This document shows positions 33,081 through 45,106 of a DNA stretch of 64,000 nucleotides, one piece after another (position 1 is the stretch's first letter; every line of letters starts with the position of its first letter). The position numbers and the translations under genes are program-made. Source of the DNA: Plasmodiophora brassicae. Its lineage: Eukaryota; Endomyxa: Phytomyxea; Phytomyxea; Plasmodiophorida. The notes below the pieces were generated by a model that worked only from the letters and a program-made list of their open reading frames with translations, made no database searches and was not told where the DNA came from. The stretch covers positions 868,001 through 932,000 of the forward strand of contig CP145411.1 in NCBI GenBank assembly GCA_036867785.1. The letters run 5' to 3'.

Positions 33081-35724
33081 ATGGTCCGGAAGGGTGGCCG
33101 CGGTGCTCGTGGCCAGGCATCCGCCGATGCAGCGCCCCAGCAGTCGGGTTCGGCGGCGGCGCCCGCAAAGGCCGCCCCCGCGGTGGCCGACCAGAATCTT
33201 CCGTCCAAGCACCAGACGCTGTTCAAGCAGGTCGTCAAGGCCTACGAGACGAAACAGTATAAGAAGGGTCTGCGAACATGCGATACGATTCTGAAGGCGC
33301 ACCCGCAACATGGCGAGACGTGTGCCATGCGGGGCCTGGTCCTGAACTGCCTCGGACGTGGCGATGAAGCCCTTGAGGATATCAAGCGAGGGCTACGTTT
33401 CAATATCAAATCGCACGTTTGCTGGCACGTCTTTGGCCTTTACCATAGAGCCAATAGAGGTACTGACACCGGTTGATTGACTACGTCCACCGCATTGTTC
33501 GCTAACGATTCGTGCTTCTTCGGCATGTAGATTACGGTCAGGCGATTAAGTGCTACTTGAACGCATTACGTATCGATCCTGAGAACGTGCAGATCCTTCG
33601 TGACCTGTCTCTGCTTCAGATGCAGATGAGGGACACACCGGGATACGAGGAGACGCGAAGGAAGATCCTCGTCATGCAGTCCGCTCAACGAATCAACTGG
33701 ATTTCGTACAGCGTCGGCGCCTACTTGAATGGTCACGTACAGAGTGCCCTGTCGATTCTGGACACCTACCAGTCCACTCTGACGCTCGAGCGATCCATCG
33801 AGCATTCCGAGATGCTCATGTATAAGCTTCGACTCGTTCGACAAACGGGCGACTTGCAAAAGTCCCTGGAACTGATCGACCAGATTCGGCCGTACGTCCT
33901 CGATGAGTTTGAGCTGTCGCTCAATGAGGCAGACCTTTACCGATCGATTGGCGATATGGAGCCCGCCGAGCGCATCTACAAGGATCTGATCGAGAAGAAC
34001 CCCGATTATCAGGCGTGCCACGACGGATTGGTCGAGTGCCTACGCTCTCGCCAGTGCTCGGATGACGACGTTGAACAAACGTACGCGCGGCTGTCCAGCT
34101 CGCACCCCCAATCGAATCTCTGCAAGATTGTCCCGCTTGATGTCATTACCGATGACGGTATCTTCCAAAGAATTGCTGCTGATTACATTGCGACTGGCGT
34201 CCGCAAAGGGATCCCTTCGCTCTTCCGATCGCTGCGACGTCTCTACGCCGACCCTGCTAAACGCCAAGCCCTTTCCGATATCATCCAAGCCGCCCAAGCC
34301 GATGAATCTAGCGTTTGGGCTCTGGCCTTGCTTGCGCAGCATTACGATTTCGTCGGTGAGCCGCGACGAGGTCTCGATGCGCTGGAGTCGGCAATTGAAC
34401 ACGCGTCGGCATCTGACCGCATCGACCTCCTGATCCTGAAGGCGCGCTTGCTGAAGCATTGCGGCGCGCTTGCGAAAGCCCATGAAACGATGGAATCCGC
34501 GCGCGTCAACGATTTGCAGGACCGGTTCCTGAACACGAAAACCGTACGGTATGCGTTCCGTTGCGGTCTCATCGACGAAGCCGCCCGTGTTGTTGCCCTG
34601 TTCTTGAGAGACGGCGACACGCTCATATCCCTCACTGATATGCAGTGCATGTGGTACGAGCTTGCATTGGCCGAAGCGCTGGTTGCATCGAAGGAAATCG
34701 GTCCGGCCCTAAAGAAGTTCACATCGGTATCGTCATCGTTCTCGCTGTCAGAGGACTCACGTTTCTGATGGTTTCGTGTCAGGTGTTCAACCACTTTGCG
34801 GACATCCAGGAAGACCAGTTCGATTTCCATACGTACTGCATTCGTCGGCAAACTCTCTCATCCTACATCTCCATGTTGCAGTGGGAGGATACGCTCACCG
34901 GTCATCGATTCTATCGTCGGGCAGCGAAGGGTGCCATTTCTGCCTACATCGGCTTGTTCGACGAGTCGCTGCGAGCGGCATCGTCTGCAACAGACGGTAG
35001 CGGCACGCCGAACGGATTGGACAAACGAGCAGCGGCGAAGGCTAGACGCGCCGCGAAGAAGGCTGAAGAGGCAGCTGCCCAGAAGGCGACGGCCTCATCG
35101 AAGCCGTCTGATCCCGACCCTCTCGGTGAGAAGTTAGCCAAGACGGCGACCCCACTGGCCGATGCCACGAAATTGCTTCATGGGCTCCAGTCGTTCTCTG
35201 CGCAATGGCCCACAACCCATCTCCTGTCGTGTGAGGTCTACTCGCGGATGAAGCGCCCCCTTCTCGTGGTTCGCCATCTCCTTCAACTTCGCGGTCTCGT
35301 CGGCGTGACATCTCCTGTGTACGAGCTTGCTGCCATCGATGCTCTCCACAATCATCTCCAGGCAGTGGACGACATCGTCTCGACCGTTATCGATGCCGAA
35401 CGTGGCGGCCTGCTCCCGCCGTCCTTCTCGTCCGTCGAAGCCTGGGCTGAGAGCGTTGTCAAGCGTTGTCGCGATGGCGAGTACCCAGATCGTCTGCATG
35501 CCGCCCAAGTCCTTCTAGTGTCCGGTGGGGAGTCCAGATCAGCGCTGTCACTGATAATGCCGCTCCCGAACGATTCGTCGTCGGGTGGTGCGTCCCTCGA
35601 TGTATGTCGCTCGGCTAGTGGCGTTCTTCAGAAGCACTTTGAACGGTCGGACGTCGAGGAGTTCATGCGCCGCGCGAGTGCAATTCATCCGCTGGCTGAT
35701 GAGTTCCGCGTCGCCGTCGAGTGA
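33081..35724 (+). CDS. NAA15: NAA15, auxiliary subunit of N-terminal acetyltransferase A
   Basis: TPR scaffold that wraps the catalytic subunit NAA10 and docks NatA on the ribosome. The start MVRKGGRGARGQ is followed by the family opening LPSKHQTLFKQVVKAYETKQYKKGL and the first TPRs (CDTILKAHPQHGETCAMRGL). Exon 2 starts DYGQAIKCYLNALRIDP after the intron about 33463-33530. Later blocks typical of NAA15: INWISYSVGAYL, KGIPSLFRSLRRLY, FNHFADIQEDQFDFHTYC (after the intron about 34724-34781), and a Lys/Ala-rich charged segment (about 35030-35150) like the family's basic helix. It ends HPLADEFRVAVE at 35724. Near full length (about 840 residues), two introns. Confidence 0.92.
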
Positions 35725-35839
35725 TAGACGTGCACGCGAACGCTTCATTATTCTACAGGAACATACACAACCACGGTTGCAATGTACCTCATCGTTTGAT
35801 TTTGTATTATGTACAAATGATTTGTGTTCCAGCGCGACT

Positions 35840-37738
35840 TTATACAACACCAACCAGATCGACCTTGGGCGGTTCAAGGCGCTGAATGTGCCAGCGGCCA
35901 TCGCGGTCGATCTTGACTAGATCGTGGTGAAATCGTAGGACGGTTGATCGATGCGCAACTGACAGGAGACCGGCACCGCTGTTCAGCAGCAGCTGGTAAA
36001 TGTCCTGCTCGACGTCCTCATCCATTGCCGACGTGCATTCGTCCAGAATGGCGAAACGCGGTTTGTGGAACAGAAGCCTCGCAACGCCAAGGCGCTGCTG
36101 TTCGCCGACCGACAGGATCTCCGGCCAAGGGCATACGACGTTCAGGTCCCTTGCCCGGTTCGACAGCTGGACGGCCGTCAGCAATCTGGTCGCCTCCGCA
36201 TCGCTCAGGAGTTCCTCGCCGAGCGGGTATACAATCTGCTCGCGAAGCGTGCCGAGCGACAGGTAGGGGCGTTGTGGGAGATAGTACACGCCAGCGGGCG
36301 GCTTCATGATGCGGCCCGAATGGATGGGCCACAGGTCGCCCAGAGCGCGCAGCAGGCTGGACTTGCCGACGCCGTTCGGGCCCATCACGAGCACGTTTCG
36401 TTTGCCACCGGCTTCGACCGCGAAGCTGACGCCGCCGGGGAACAGGATCCGCCCAGTTGGCGTCTTCAACTGGACCATATCGAACACGATGCGATCGTAG
36501 GCGACAAACTTGCCCGGGCTGGTCCTTCGAAGCGGGGTCCGCTTCCCGTCCACCTGGATCCGGATCATCGCCGTCATTTCCTCGTCGGAGCTGTCATCGG
36601 TCAGCAGGTCGTTGCGCTGGTTGGCGTCCGCAATGTCGTCCAGGACGTCGAGCAGTTCGGCAACGCGATCGGCCACGGCCAGCAGCTGTGTGATCTCCTG
36701 GGACAGCTGGATGAGGTACGCGAGCTGGTACAGCATCGACGAGATGATCGTGGCGACCGCCACGAACGTGTTGACGTCGAGGTCCTGCTTCAGCATGAAC
36801 CACGCCAGGCCAGGGACGATGTATGCGATGGCGCCGGTGCCCCAGTAGAACGCGTTGGCGTTGAAGTTGATCGGCACATGCCATCGCGATTCCTGCATGG
36901 AGTAGTCGAGCACGTTGTCCAGGCAGGCGTCGCTGCGTTGCCGTTCCCGATCGTGGCCGGCCAGGAACGCGACCGTCTCGGCGTGGAGGCGGAGGTACGT
37001 GTGGGCGAACCGGTACGCGCCGATGGCGCCCAGCCCCTTCTTGACGACGTCGTGGACGCGGGTCATCAGGACCCGGTTCACCCCAGCGAAGACGAGGAAG
37101 AACGCGATCGACGCGATCGGGCAGAACCATCCGACCTTGATCCAGAGCGTCGTGCAGAACCAGGCCGTCGATATGACGACGGGCAGGACGCCCATGTACA
37201 TGGGCGCGCCGAACACGACCATCTTGCAGTGCTGGCAGAGCGCCGTCACATCGGACGCGATGCGCTGGTCGGCGTCACTGATACGCCCGTCCAGCAGCGT
37301 CATCTGGAAGCTGACCCGGGGGCGGAAGTACCGATCGGCGATGTGGTCGGTCAGGCGGCGACGCCAGACGCCCAGCGTCATGCGCTCGCCGACGTACAGC
37401 ATGGCGGTGGACGCCAGCGACCCGATCACGATGGTCAGCGCCAGCCAGAACAGGGCCGCCGAGAAGCGCCGCGTGTCCCGGTCGACGACCGCTTGCGTGA
37501 AGTCGCCGGTCAGCTCGGCGAAGTAGTTGTACGACCAGGCGTACATCACGGCGAGCGCGATGCTGACCGCCCCCAGCTGCCAGGAGCGCCCCGCCCAGAC
37601 CACGGCCCCGATCCGCGCCAGCGCCGACGACGACGACGCCGTCGCCCGCCCCCGCACCATCCGTTTCGACCTGCGCACGTAGATCGGCTCGTCCAGGCGG
37701 TTGTCGGACGACGCCACGTCCGGTCCTGCATCGCCCAT
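35840..37738 (-). CDS. ABCD-type half ABC transporter
   Basis: Peroxisomal or lysosomal half-transporter that works as a dimer (fatty acyl-CoA or cobalamin-related in other organisms). Intronless, about 630 residues from MGDAGPDVASSD. The membrane half has four to six helices (for example WQLGAVSIALAVMYAW, FWLALTIVIGSLAST) and the family's DADQRIASDV motif (about 37270), where ABCD proteins have NPDQ. The nucleotide-binding half: Walker A GPNGVGKSS (about 36380), YLPQRPYLSLGTLREQIVYP (about 36250), signature LSVGEQQRL (about 36110), Walker B FAILDECTSAMD (about 36040). The ATPase motifs look intact. Upstream extension to 37855 is possible but the added residues are low-complexity. A strong GC hairpin lies about 90 bp upstream. 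Confidence 0.87.
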   Translation of the reverse strand: MGDAGPDVASSDNRLDEPIYVRRSKRMVRGRATASSSSALARIGAVVWAGRSWQLGAVSIALAVMYAWSYNYFAELTGDFTQAVVDRDTRRFSAALFWLALTIVIGSLASTAMLYVGERMTLGVWRRRLTDHIADRYFRPRVSFQMTLLDGRISDADQRIASDVTALCQHCKMVVFGAPMYMGVLPVVISTAWFCTTLWIKVGWFCPIASIAFFLVFAGVNRVLMTRVHDVVKKGLGAIGAYRFAHTYLRLHAETVAFLAGHDRERQRSDACLDNVLDYSMQESRWHVPINFNANAFYWGTGAIAYIVPGLAWFMLKQDLDVNTFVAVATIISSMLYQLAYLIQLSQEITQLLAVADRVAELLDVLDDIADANQRNDLLTDDSSDEEMTAMIRIQVDGKRTPLRRTSPGKFVAYDRIVFDMVQLKTPTGRILFPGGVSFAVEAGGKRNVLVMGPNGVGKSSLLRALGDLWPIHSGRIMKPPAGVYYLPQRPYLSLGTLREQIVYPLGEELLSDAEATRLLTAVQLSNRARDLNVVCPWPEILSVGEQQRLGVARLLFHKPRFAILDECTSAMDEDVEQDIYQLLLNSGAGLLSVAHRSTVLRFHHDLVKIDRDGRWHIQRLEPPKVDLVGVV

Positions 37739-37825
37739 CGGCCCGCCCCCCCAACCCCGAGCGTGGCCCACGGCGGCCTCAGCACACGACGACGGCCAGT
37801 TTTGATGGGACCGCGCCACCCGCTC

Positions 37826-37854
37826 TGCACAGGCGGGGCGGCGCCGCCTGTGCA
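37826..37854. promoter_or_regulatory. GC-rich perfect hairpin upstream of the ABCD gene
   Basis: Eleven base pairs, TGCACAGGCGG paired with CCGCCTGTGCA around a 7-nt loop. It is followed by 13 consecutive C at 37860-37872. It lies between the ABCD start and the stop of the SHIPPO gene, both on the minus strand, so it could act in the 3' end of one or the leader of the other. Role inferred only from position. Confidence 0.35.
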
Positions 37855-37894
37855 TCCCTCCCCCCCCCCCCCGTCCGCGTTCGTTCGTCGTGTA

Positions 37895-39311
37895 TTAGTT
37901 GCCGACCCAGTGGCGGATGCGCCGCGACCGGAACGACTTCTTGACGACGCTGCTGGCGGCGACGTCGTACTGGGCGGGGCCGGGGCCGCCAGTGTCGTCG
38001 CCGCCGCTCTGCTTCGGGTGCGTGTCGGGGCGGAACGCCCGGGTCTCGCACCCGCGCCCGTCGCTCTGCATCTGCATGACCTTGATCTGGCGCGGATGGC
38101 ACCCGATGGTGCGGCCAGGGGGCGGCTTCTCGTATCGACGTTGCTGCTGGGCGGCCAACGTGGCCTGCATGATCGCGCGACGTTCGTTGTCCTGGTCGGT
38201 GCGTCGGCGACGGACGGTCGTGGACGAGAACATGGAGGAGAACCCGACCGACCCTCGTTGGAACAGGTCGGACCCGAACCTCCTGTCGACGTCGTAGGAG
38301 GCGGGGCCCGGTCCCGGCCTACAACGTACACAGCTGTCAGGTCGTGGACGATGGGCGGGCCGGGTCACGTGCGGAACGTACGCGGGCGATTTCTTCGGCG
38401 ACTCTGCTCCCATGAACATGGAGGACGGGTGAGGAGCCGGTGGCTGTCGCTGCGCCTCGTCGGCGCCTTCGTCAAGGACGTGCACGTCCGCGCCGAGGTC
38501 CACAGGTCCCGGCGGTGGCGCGTCCTGCTTGTTGGCGGCGGTGAACATCTTTCGCGGCGCTTTGCTGAACGAGATGCCCGGGCTCCTCCCGGGCGGTCTC
38601 TCTGACTGTCAGGGTAACCGTCAGCCGCCGTTCGAATTGCTTCACGTGATCGCGACCGACGTGGTAGTCTTGCGGGCCGGGACCGCTGGGCGTCGTGCTG
38701 CGAAAGCGCTGATCGGAGCCGAACGTGACGTTGCTGCGCCGGTTGAAATGTCGGCGCCGGTTGTCGATTGTAAACGACGTGCTTTGGTCGACATCGTACG
38801 ATCCCGGGCCGGGCACCTGGGCGCCTGTGCTAGCCGCAAACGACAGGGAACGGACGGTCTGCGTCAAAAGGATTCAGAACGCACGATCGCCCGATGCGCC
38901 TGACTGCCTGGCCTGCCTTCGATGCGAACCCAGTTCCAAATCCCTTCTTCGAAAGGGATACAGAATCCCACACCGCTGACGTCGGCGTATGGTATTGTCC
39001 TGGTGCCGGTCCGTCCTCCCGCTGCAAGCATGAGCCACGTAACTGGAAGGCCTTCAAGCATGCACGTGTGTGCCGACGACGCTCACCTTGTCTTTGGGGA
39101 ACCTCTGCGTCGTGCTACTGAATCCCTTCTGTAGTGGGCGTTTAGGCCGCGTGAACACGGTCTCGTATCGAGACGGAATCGATGCGACCGAACGCGACGT
39201 TGACGATTGGTCTTTACTCCCCACCGGGCGAGCAGGAGGCGGTCCTCTGAATAGCGCCCCATGGCGAGGCGTCCCCGCCTGTCTGTAGGTCGCTGGCCGT
39301 TCCGCCATCAT
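37895..39311 (-). CDS. SHIPPO/STPGR (ODF3/CIMAP-like) axoneme protein
   Basis: Sperm-tail PG-rich-repeat protein, a microtubule inner or outer dense component of flagella. The repeats are recognisable by PGPGxY cores: GPAPGQYHTPTSA (about 38995), VPGPGSYDVDQSTSF (about 38810), SGPGPQDYHVGRD (about 38680), RPGPGPASYDVDRRF (about 38310) and GGPGPAQYDVAA (about 37990), each followed by a basic (F/R)-rich stretch. Start MMAERPATYRQAG at 39311; the first intron (about 39079-39015) has a GTGAGC donor. Some five exons. A second flagellar gene in the window besides CFAP54. Head-to-head with the Sec7 gene, about 210 bp apart. Exact exon borders in the middle are uncertain. Confidence 0.8.
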
Positions 39312-39524
39312 ATCGTCGCGCCGTCGACCAGTACCTGTGCTATGATGAGCAAACGGGCAGCCTTATCGCCATGCGGCGGGGACCGAAGACTGTACCCCTG
39401 CCCGTCCATTAGTAACTGGACCCGGTACATGCAATCCTCCTGGCGCTCCTGGCCACCACCACCGGCTGCCGACGAGGGCATCTGTATACTACGTACTACT
39501 ACCGTCACAGTCATTTGATCGAGC

Positions 39525-42500
39525 ATGTCGGAAACGGCGTCGATTGCGACGCATGCCGGCCCGGCGGCGACGTCGCTCATTGTCACAATGACGTCCGACT
39601 GGACATCACGCGACGTCCGCCGGCGCGTACGCCTGACCGAATGGGTGAACGCCCAGCTGTCACTGAACATCGATCCGGACAAGCTCATCGGCGAACTCCA
39701 GAACGGCGTCGTAGGGTTGATCCACCCTGGGGGTTGCCGAACGAAACGCTAACGATACGCGCGCCTGGCAGGTGCTGTACCAGCTAGTACGGGCAGTGGA
39801 CCCCAATGCCGACGTTGTCGACATATCGTATTCGGCTCCTCCTGGGTCGATTCGTGCGCGCGAGAACGTCGACGCCCTCCTGGAGTACCTGCGGCGCGAA
39901 ATGGAAACGGTGCGAACGTTCGAGGCGGACGACCTCCTCAATGGGCGCGCGCCTGCCGCCGTACTGGATTGCCTGGAGGACCTGATCGTCATCGGGCACC
40001 AGGAGCGTGGTCTCCTGGCGTACCAGCCGGTGGACGATGCCGCAGCAGCGCGTTACACGCCGAAGGAGCTTGCTCTCGCTAGAGCGTCCATCTCGCAGGC
40101 GCGGGGGCCTTCCGTCTCACACAGTGCCCTGGTGGGCGTCAGCGGGACGCCAGTGGAACCTGTTCCCGTCCTCGGGCGCCTGTTCCCGATCATGGACGAT
40201 AGCGGTGACGATGACGACGCCGGCTCCAGCCGACTCGACGAGTCGGTCACATCGTCGGCGTCGATGACGTCAGCCGCCCCGCCAAGGCAGAGCCTGGCTC
40301 GGAAGACGATCTTGAACCTGCAGGCGACGGCCTCCAGGCTCGTCCGCTCCTCCATAGTGAGCCTTCCCAGGTCACCCGACTACAATGCCAAACGACCCGA
40401 ACGGGGCCTTCTGCACGTGCTGAGGCAGCTCCATCACATGCTGTTAACGCTGGACGCAGGTGGCAAGCTCCTGGAGGCCACCGAGATGGTCATGCAGAAC
40501 AATGGGCGGTTTCGCGACCAGATCGAGGGACTGGATCGGGGCGATCGGCTCCCCATCACGCGTATTGATATTGTTATTCACTTCAAAGGCGAGGTACCGC
40601 ACGAGGACAGCGAACTGGTTTATCACGAGGGCGCTCCAGCGGACCTGAATGCCACCTGCCCCGATCGCCAGCTCTACCTGGCCGTCAGTCGGCAGCCGGA
40701 TGAGGCCCCGATCACAGACGTTGCTCTTCAAGTTGCCGATCTGGATACGCCACCGCCGCCGGGATTCCAGAAGGTACGCGATGAAGCGTCGCGCCGATGA
40801 GCTGTGTGTCTGAGAGCGGCCCCCGCCCGTTCGCAGATCATTCGTTCCGTATCGGGCCTGCCTGCGTCGCTCAACTTCGGTTCCGGCGGCAAGCCCGTCT
40901 ACCTGTGCTACCGGCAAGGTGGCAGCGCGCCGATCACGTCGATCACCCTGGCGCCCGACTGCCCAGCTGGCTACCGGCCGGTCAAACGGACGACCACGGG
41001 CAGCTGGGCGAACCTATCGAGCAACTTCGACGACGACGGCTCCGACGACCGTATCCCGGTCGGCCGACGGTTCCTGCATTACGAGAGCCGCCCCAGGGAC
41101 GTCCTCGCGCGCTTCACACAGGGCGACCAGGAACCTGGCGACCTGGGGGAACTGTCCCCCGACGACGTCCAGGACCTGTACTTCCGGCAGGCAGCGGCCC
41201 TCCTCAGTACGCGGATCGTGATGCGATGAGGGCGCACAGAGCGCTCGGTGAACCTTGCCTGACCCTTATCGCAGGTGCCTGCGTGATGACGCCGAATTCT
41301 GTCCTGACGCACGCGTCGTTGCAGTCGATGCTGAGGATCGGGTGCAGCACCAGCGTCCCGTTGACGCCACTGACGATGACGGGCCCGTCGATCAACATCA
41401 TGCTGCAAACGCTGCTGGACCTGTGCCCGTCGCTCCTGTCGGGGCACGGCGAGGGCCGCCAGCTGCATCGGCTGGCCCTGAAGACGGCGCGACAGTTGTA
41501 CCAGGAGAACGTTCGCAGCATCGACGCCCGCACCGCGATCCATTTCCTGCAGACGACGATGACGTATTCGACGGACGACGTCGAGCTCGGGCTGTGCGAT
41601 TCCGTGATCGACCGGCTCGTGGAGTCGTCGCCGGTTCGCAACGCGTGCACGTGCTCGCCGGTCGCCGACACCGGGCGATGCAAGCAGCGGTGCCAACGGT
41701 GCCAGTCCACAGCGGGACTCGGTCGCAACGTGCGCCGCTGGATCCGAGAGTCCGTTCTTGCCGACATTGTCGAGGTACGCGACGTCGTGTGCGACGGTGA
41801 CGCTCGCCATGCCGGCTCTGACGATGCCCACACAGACGGTGGTCATGGTCAAAGAGGCCGAGAACGACGTCGTGACGTTGCACGAGTTCGACGCGGTGGA
41901 CGAACGGTGCCGCGATCACATCTGCGCCATGCTGTCGCGCCTGCGCGCGTTCCCTCGCAACGAGGAGGCGCAGCTGCTGGCCATCACGATCGCGATCTGC
42001 AAGCAGGTCTCCGAACCTCCTGCGTCGTACACCAGCGAGGACTGTTCGCGACCGGAGGACGGGCGCCTGCTGGACCACCTGCTTCGCATCCTGGACAAGG
42101 CCGACGTGTTCCTGCGCGCCTCGCCCCACTGCATTTTCCTCCTGCGACGCGTTCTCGTCCCGAACCTGATCGAGTGCTGCATCACCGGTTTCTATCGACG
42201 CGGGGAGTTCCAGCGCGTCCTGAAGTGCTTCATCCACATGTACAAGCACTACGCCAGAGAGCTGAACGTCGAGCTGGGCGCATGGATCGACTCCGTCCTC
42301 CTGGAGCTGTTGGACCACCGATCCTGCTCCTCCCTTCAGCGAACGGACATTCTCGAGGCGTTCGAGATCGTCCTGAACAGCGCGCCACAGCTCATGGACC
42401 TCTATGCCAACTACGACGCCGCTGGCGATCAGGTCTTCATCTACGAGCGCTTCATCTCCATCCTTGCGAAACTCGCAGCACCTTCGCAGGGTACCCTAGC

Positions 42501-45039
42501 CCCTGATGCCGGCTTGCTCCAGCAGGCCGCGCTCGACATGATGGTTCGCCTTCTGGAAACGCAGTCGCGTTGGCTGGCAAGCAAGTCTCTTGTGAACGAC
42601 CAATCCCAGCCTTCTCGGATGCGACCAAACCCGCCTGCATCGGTCTCGCCGAGTGCGTCCCCGCCTCTGTCGCCGTCGAGTCCCACGAAATCCAGCGTAC
42701 GACCGAACGTCTGCTCTGTTGGTTGGCCACAGACTAACGCCAACGTTCTTGCAGGCGGACACTCCTAAATCGCTGAAGGCCCTGCATGATTCCGTGTCCA
42801 TGAAACGTGACCTATCGCCCAGGAAATCGATTCGCAAGACGACGCTGACGATACCGTCGCCTAGCGAGAGCAGGAGACGGTCGTCGTGGCGCGAACGCGT
42901 CGAGAAGGGCAACGCCGATGTAGGTGCCGCCTACAAGAAGGCCTTGACGATTGCGTCGACAAAGTCGCTGAAGGACGCCGTCCGGTTCCTGGTCCTATCT
43001 GAGAACGCGCGCCGCCAACAAGGCAAGCGGCCCGGTAAAGGGATTCACTGGCGACCGATCGCCGTGTTCCTCTACAAGAGCTCGTCGCTGTCGCAGGCCG
43101 ACGTCGGGCTGCTGCTGTCGTCGGACGGCGACGAAGTGTTCGAACGGGACGACATGCGCGATCTTCGGCGCGCCTACATGGACATGCTGGACTTCACGTC
43201 GCGATCGTTCACAGCGTCACTTCGCACGTTCCTCAGCGATTCCGGGTTCTGGATCCCGGACGACGTTGCCGCGCGCGATAGGCTGGTCGAAGCGTTCGCT
43301 GAAGCGTTCTGTCGTGACAACCGGGGCGCGTTCGGCACCGTGCAGTCTGCCATCCTGTTCGCCAACAAAGCGATCGAGCTGAGCCAGAACACGCACGATA
43401 GGGGCGAGGCATTGCCTGACCGGGCCGCCTGGATCGCCGCTCGTATCAGCGACGGCGTTCCCGAATCGCAGGTGGCCGACCTGTTCGACCAGATCGCATC
43501 GGAGCCGCTGAACGTTCGAGCGGATCGTCTGTCCGCTCGCAAGTTCGAGGTACCTCGGCCTGGCATCGTTGTACACCCAATTCTCATATTCGCGGGCAGG
43601 CCTCCCAGGTGGCGAACGCTTTGCTGATGCACTCAGAAACCGCCGTACACAACGCTCTAGCCGTTATCAGGAACGAGGCACGTCATCACGATATGGCATA
43701 CAATGCAGGGCACTAATGGGTGCTCTTCAGGCGTACTTCCGACGACGCTTCACGCAAAGCGATACCCCATCGATCATGCTGGCGATGTTCAAGGCGACCT
43801 GGGTCCAATTCCTGGGGTGCTTCGCTGCCCATGTAGAGGGGAACATTCGGAACAAATCGTCGCAGTCGTTCTCTGTCGCGACGGGCCTCATGCATGGCGT
43901 GATTCTTTCGACACTGTCCGTAACGCGACATCCGTGCCATCGCGCCCGTGCCCTGACGAACCTGAACGCAGGTTGTCGCTGCCTGAGGAGACGCAATCGT
44001 TCCTGTCGATACTGGCTCGGGTGTCGTACATTTACACGACGAAAGACAGCGCTGATAAGCAGAAGCTCGTGTTGCTGTCAGGAGATTACATGTCGCAGGA
44101 ATGGGTCGTCAAGCACGCGGCTTCATGTAAAACGTCTGTCAAGGCGGCATGCGAGCAGCTCGTGGACGTTATCCAGACAATCAAGGCCAACATGACCCAG
44201 TCGAGCATGATGGAAGCACTGAACCAAGTCCAGCTGACGCTTTCCGCCCCAATAGTATGTTATCTGCTCTGTGGTCGCTGAACTTGGGGGACACGCTGAC
44301 ACCTGTCAAATAGGCGTTGCATCAGAGCGGCAGGCAACTGGTGATGACGGGTGAATTCTTACGTCTATGCCAGGGCGGCCGTGCTGCGTTGCTTCACAGG
44401 GTGCACCTCTTCAACGATGTCATCCTGTACGGCAGCATTGAGAAATCGTCGACGATTATCAAGAAGCCGCGCGTCATCCACCTGATCCTTTGCCGCGCCG
44501 AGCCTGTTGAAGTTACGAGCGGGATGCTGTCGCGCCTGCGCTCGTCCAACGCGTCTGCGCTGCAACTTGCATTGCAAATCACGAACGTCAAGAAGACGCT
44601 GATCCTGTTCTGCAAGTCTGAGCAAGAGCGGTCCCATTGGGCCAAGACCATTACCGAACTGGCGCCAGTGGCCGTCCACAAGCACACTGCTCGGCAAGAA
44701 GGTCAGGCTCGTGCGGGCGTCAGACGATGTCGCCTCTAACATATCTCTGGCGTAGCGGTAAAGGCGAAGACGGGGCGAACCCACTCATCCGCCCTTCCTG
44801 ACACGTGCGCGCTGTGCCTCAAGTACTTCAACGTGTTCAACCGCAAGCATGTCTGCGTCATGTGCGACCAGGCCGTGGACTCGGCGTGCCAGTCGCGACG
44901 CGTCGTGCTGCCCAAGTTGAACAAGGACGGCAAGCTCATCGAGATGTCGTCTGTGAAGGTTTGCGACGCCTGCTACACAGCGGGGCGCAAAGTGTCCATT
45001 TCGCAGTGCGACCCAACAGAGGAATCACAAGATGACTGA
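39525..45039 (+). CDS. CH-MABP-HUS-Sec7-PH-FYVE protein (Arf-GEF-like)
   Basis: Predicted endosomal guanine-nucleotide exchange factor for Arf GTPases with added targeting domains. In order: calponin-homology domain (RLTEWVNAQLSLNI, LQNGV joined to VLYQLVRAV, ENVDALLEYL; 39525-40000); an MABP beta-prism (LYLAVSRQ ... APITDVALQ, LPASLNFGSGGKPVYLCYRQG, CPAGYRPVKRT; 40670-41150); a BIG-type HUS region (HCIFLLRRVLVPNLIECC ... DLYANYDAAGDQVFIYERF; about 42120-42460); a divergent Sec7 domain (about 42950-43550); a post-Sec7 helix (MFKATWVQFLGCFAAHVEGN); a PH domain (LVMTGEFLRLC, LFNDVILYG, KTLILFCKSEQERSHWAKTI; 44330-44680); and a FYVE-like zinc domain (CALCLKYFNVFNRKHVCVMC, VCDACY; 44800-44990). 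The join at about 41204-41274 (donor GTACGC) keeps frame, so I read one gene. Two neighbouring genes, split near 41230, are the alternative. Confidence 0.75.
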
Positions 45040-45106
45040 ACCTATGTACGTTTTACGCTAACTAAACCAACGACAATGACGTTTCCAGGCCTGCCCTTGT
45101 ACCAAT

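Noticed and set aside
36065-38605. 846-codon plus-strand open frame opposite the ABCD gene
   Set aside because: It is antisense to a gene with complete ABC motifs and is rich in Arg, Pro, His and Asp, the composition expected from the reverse of GC-rich codons. No domain is recognised.
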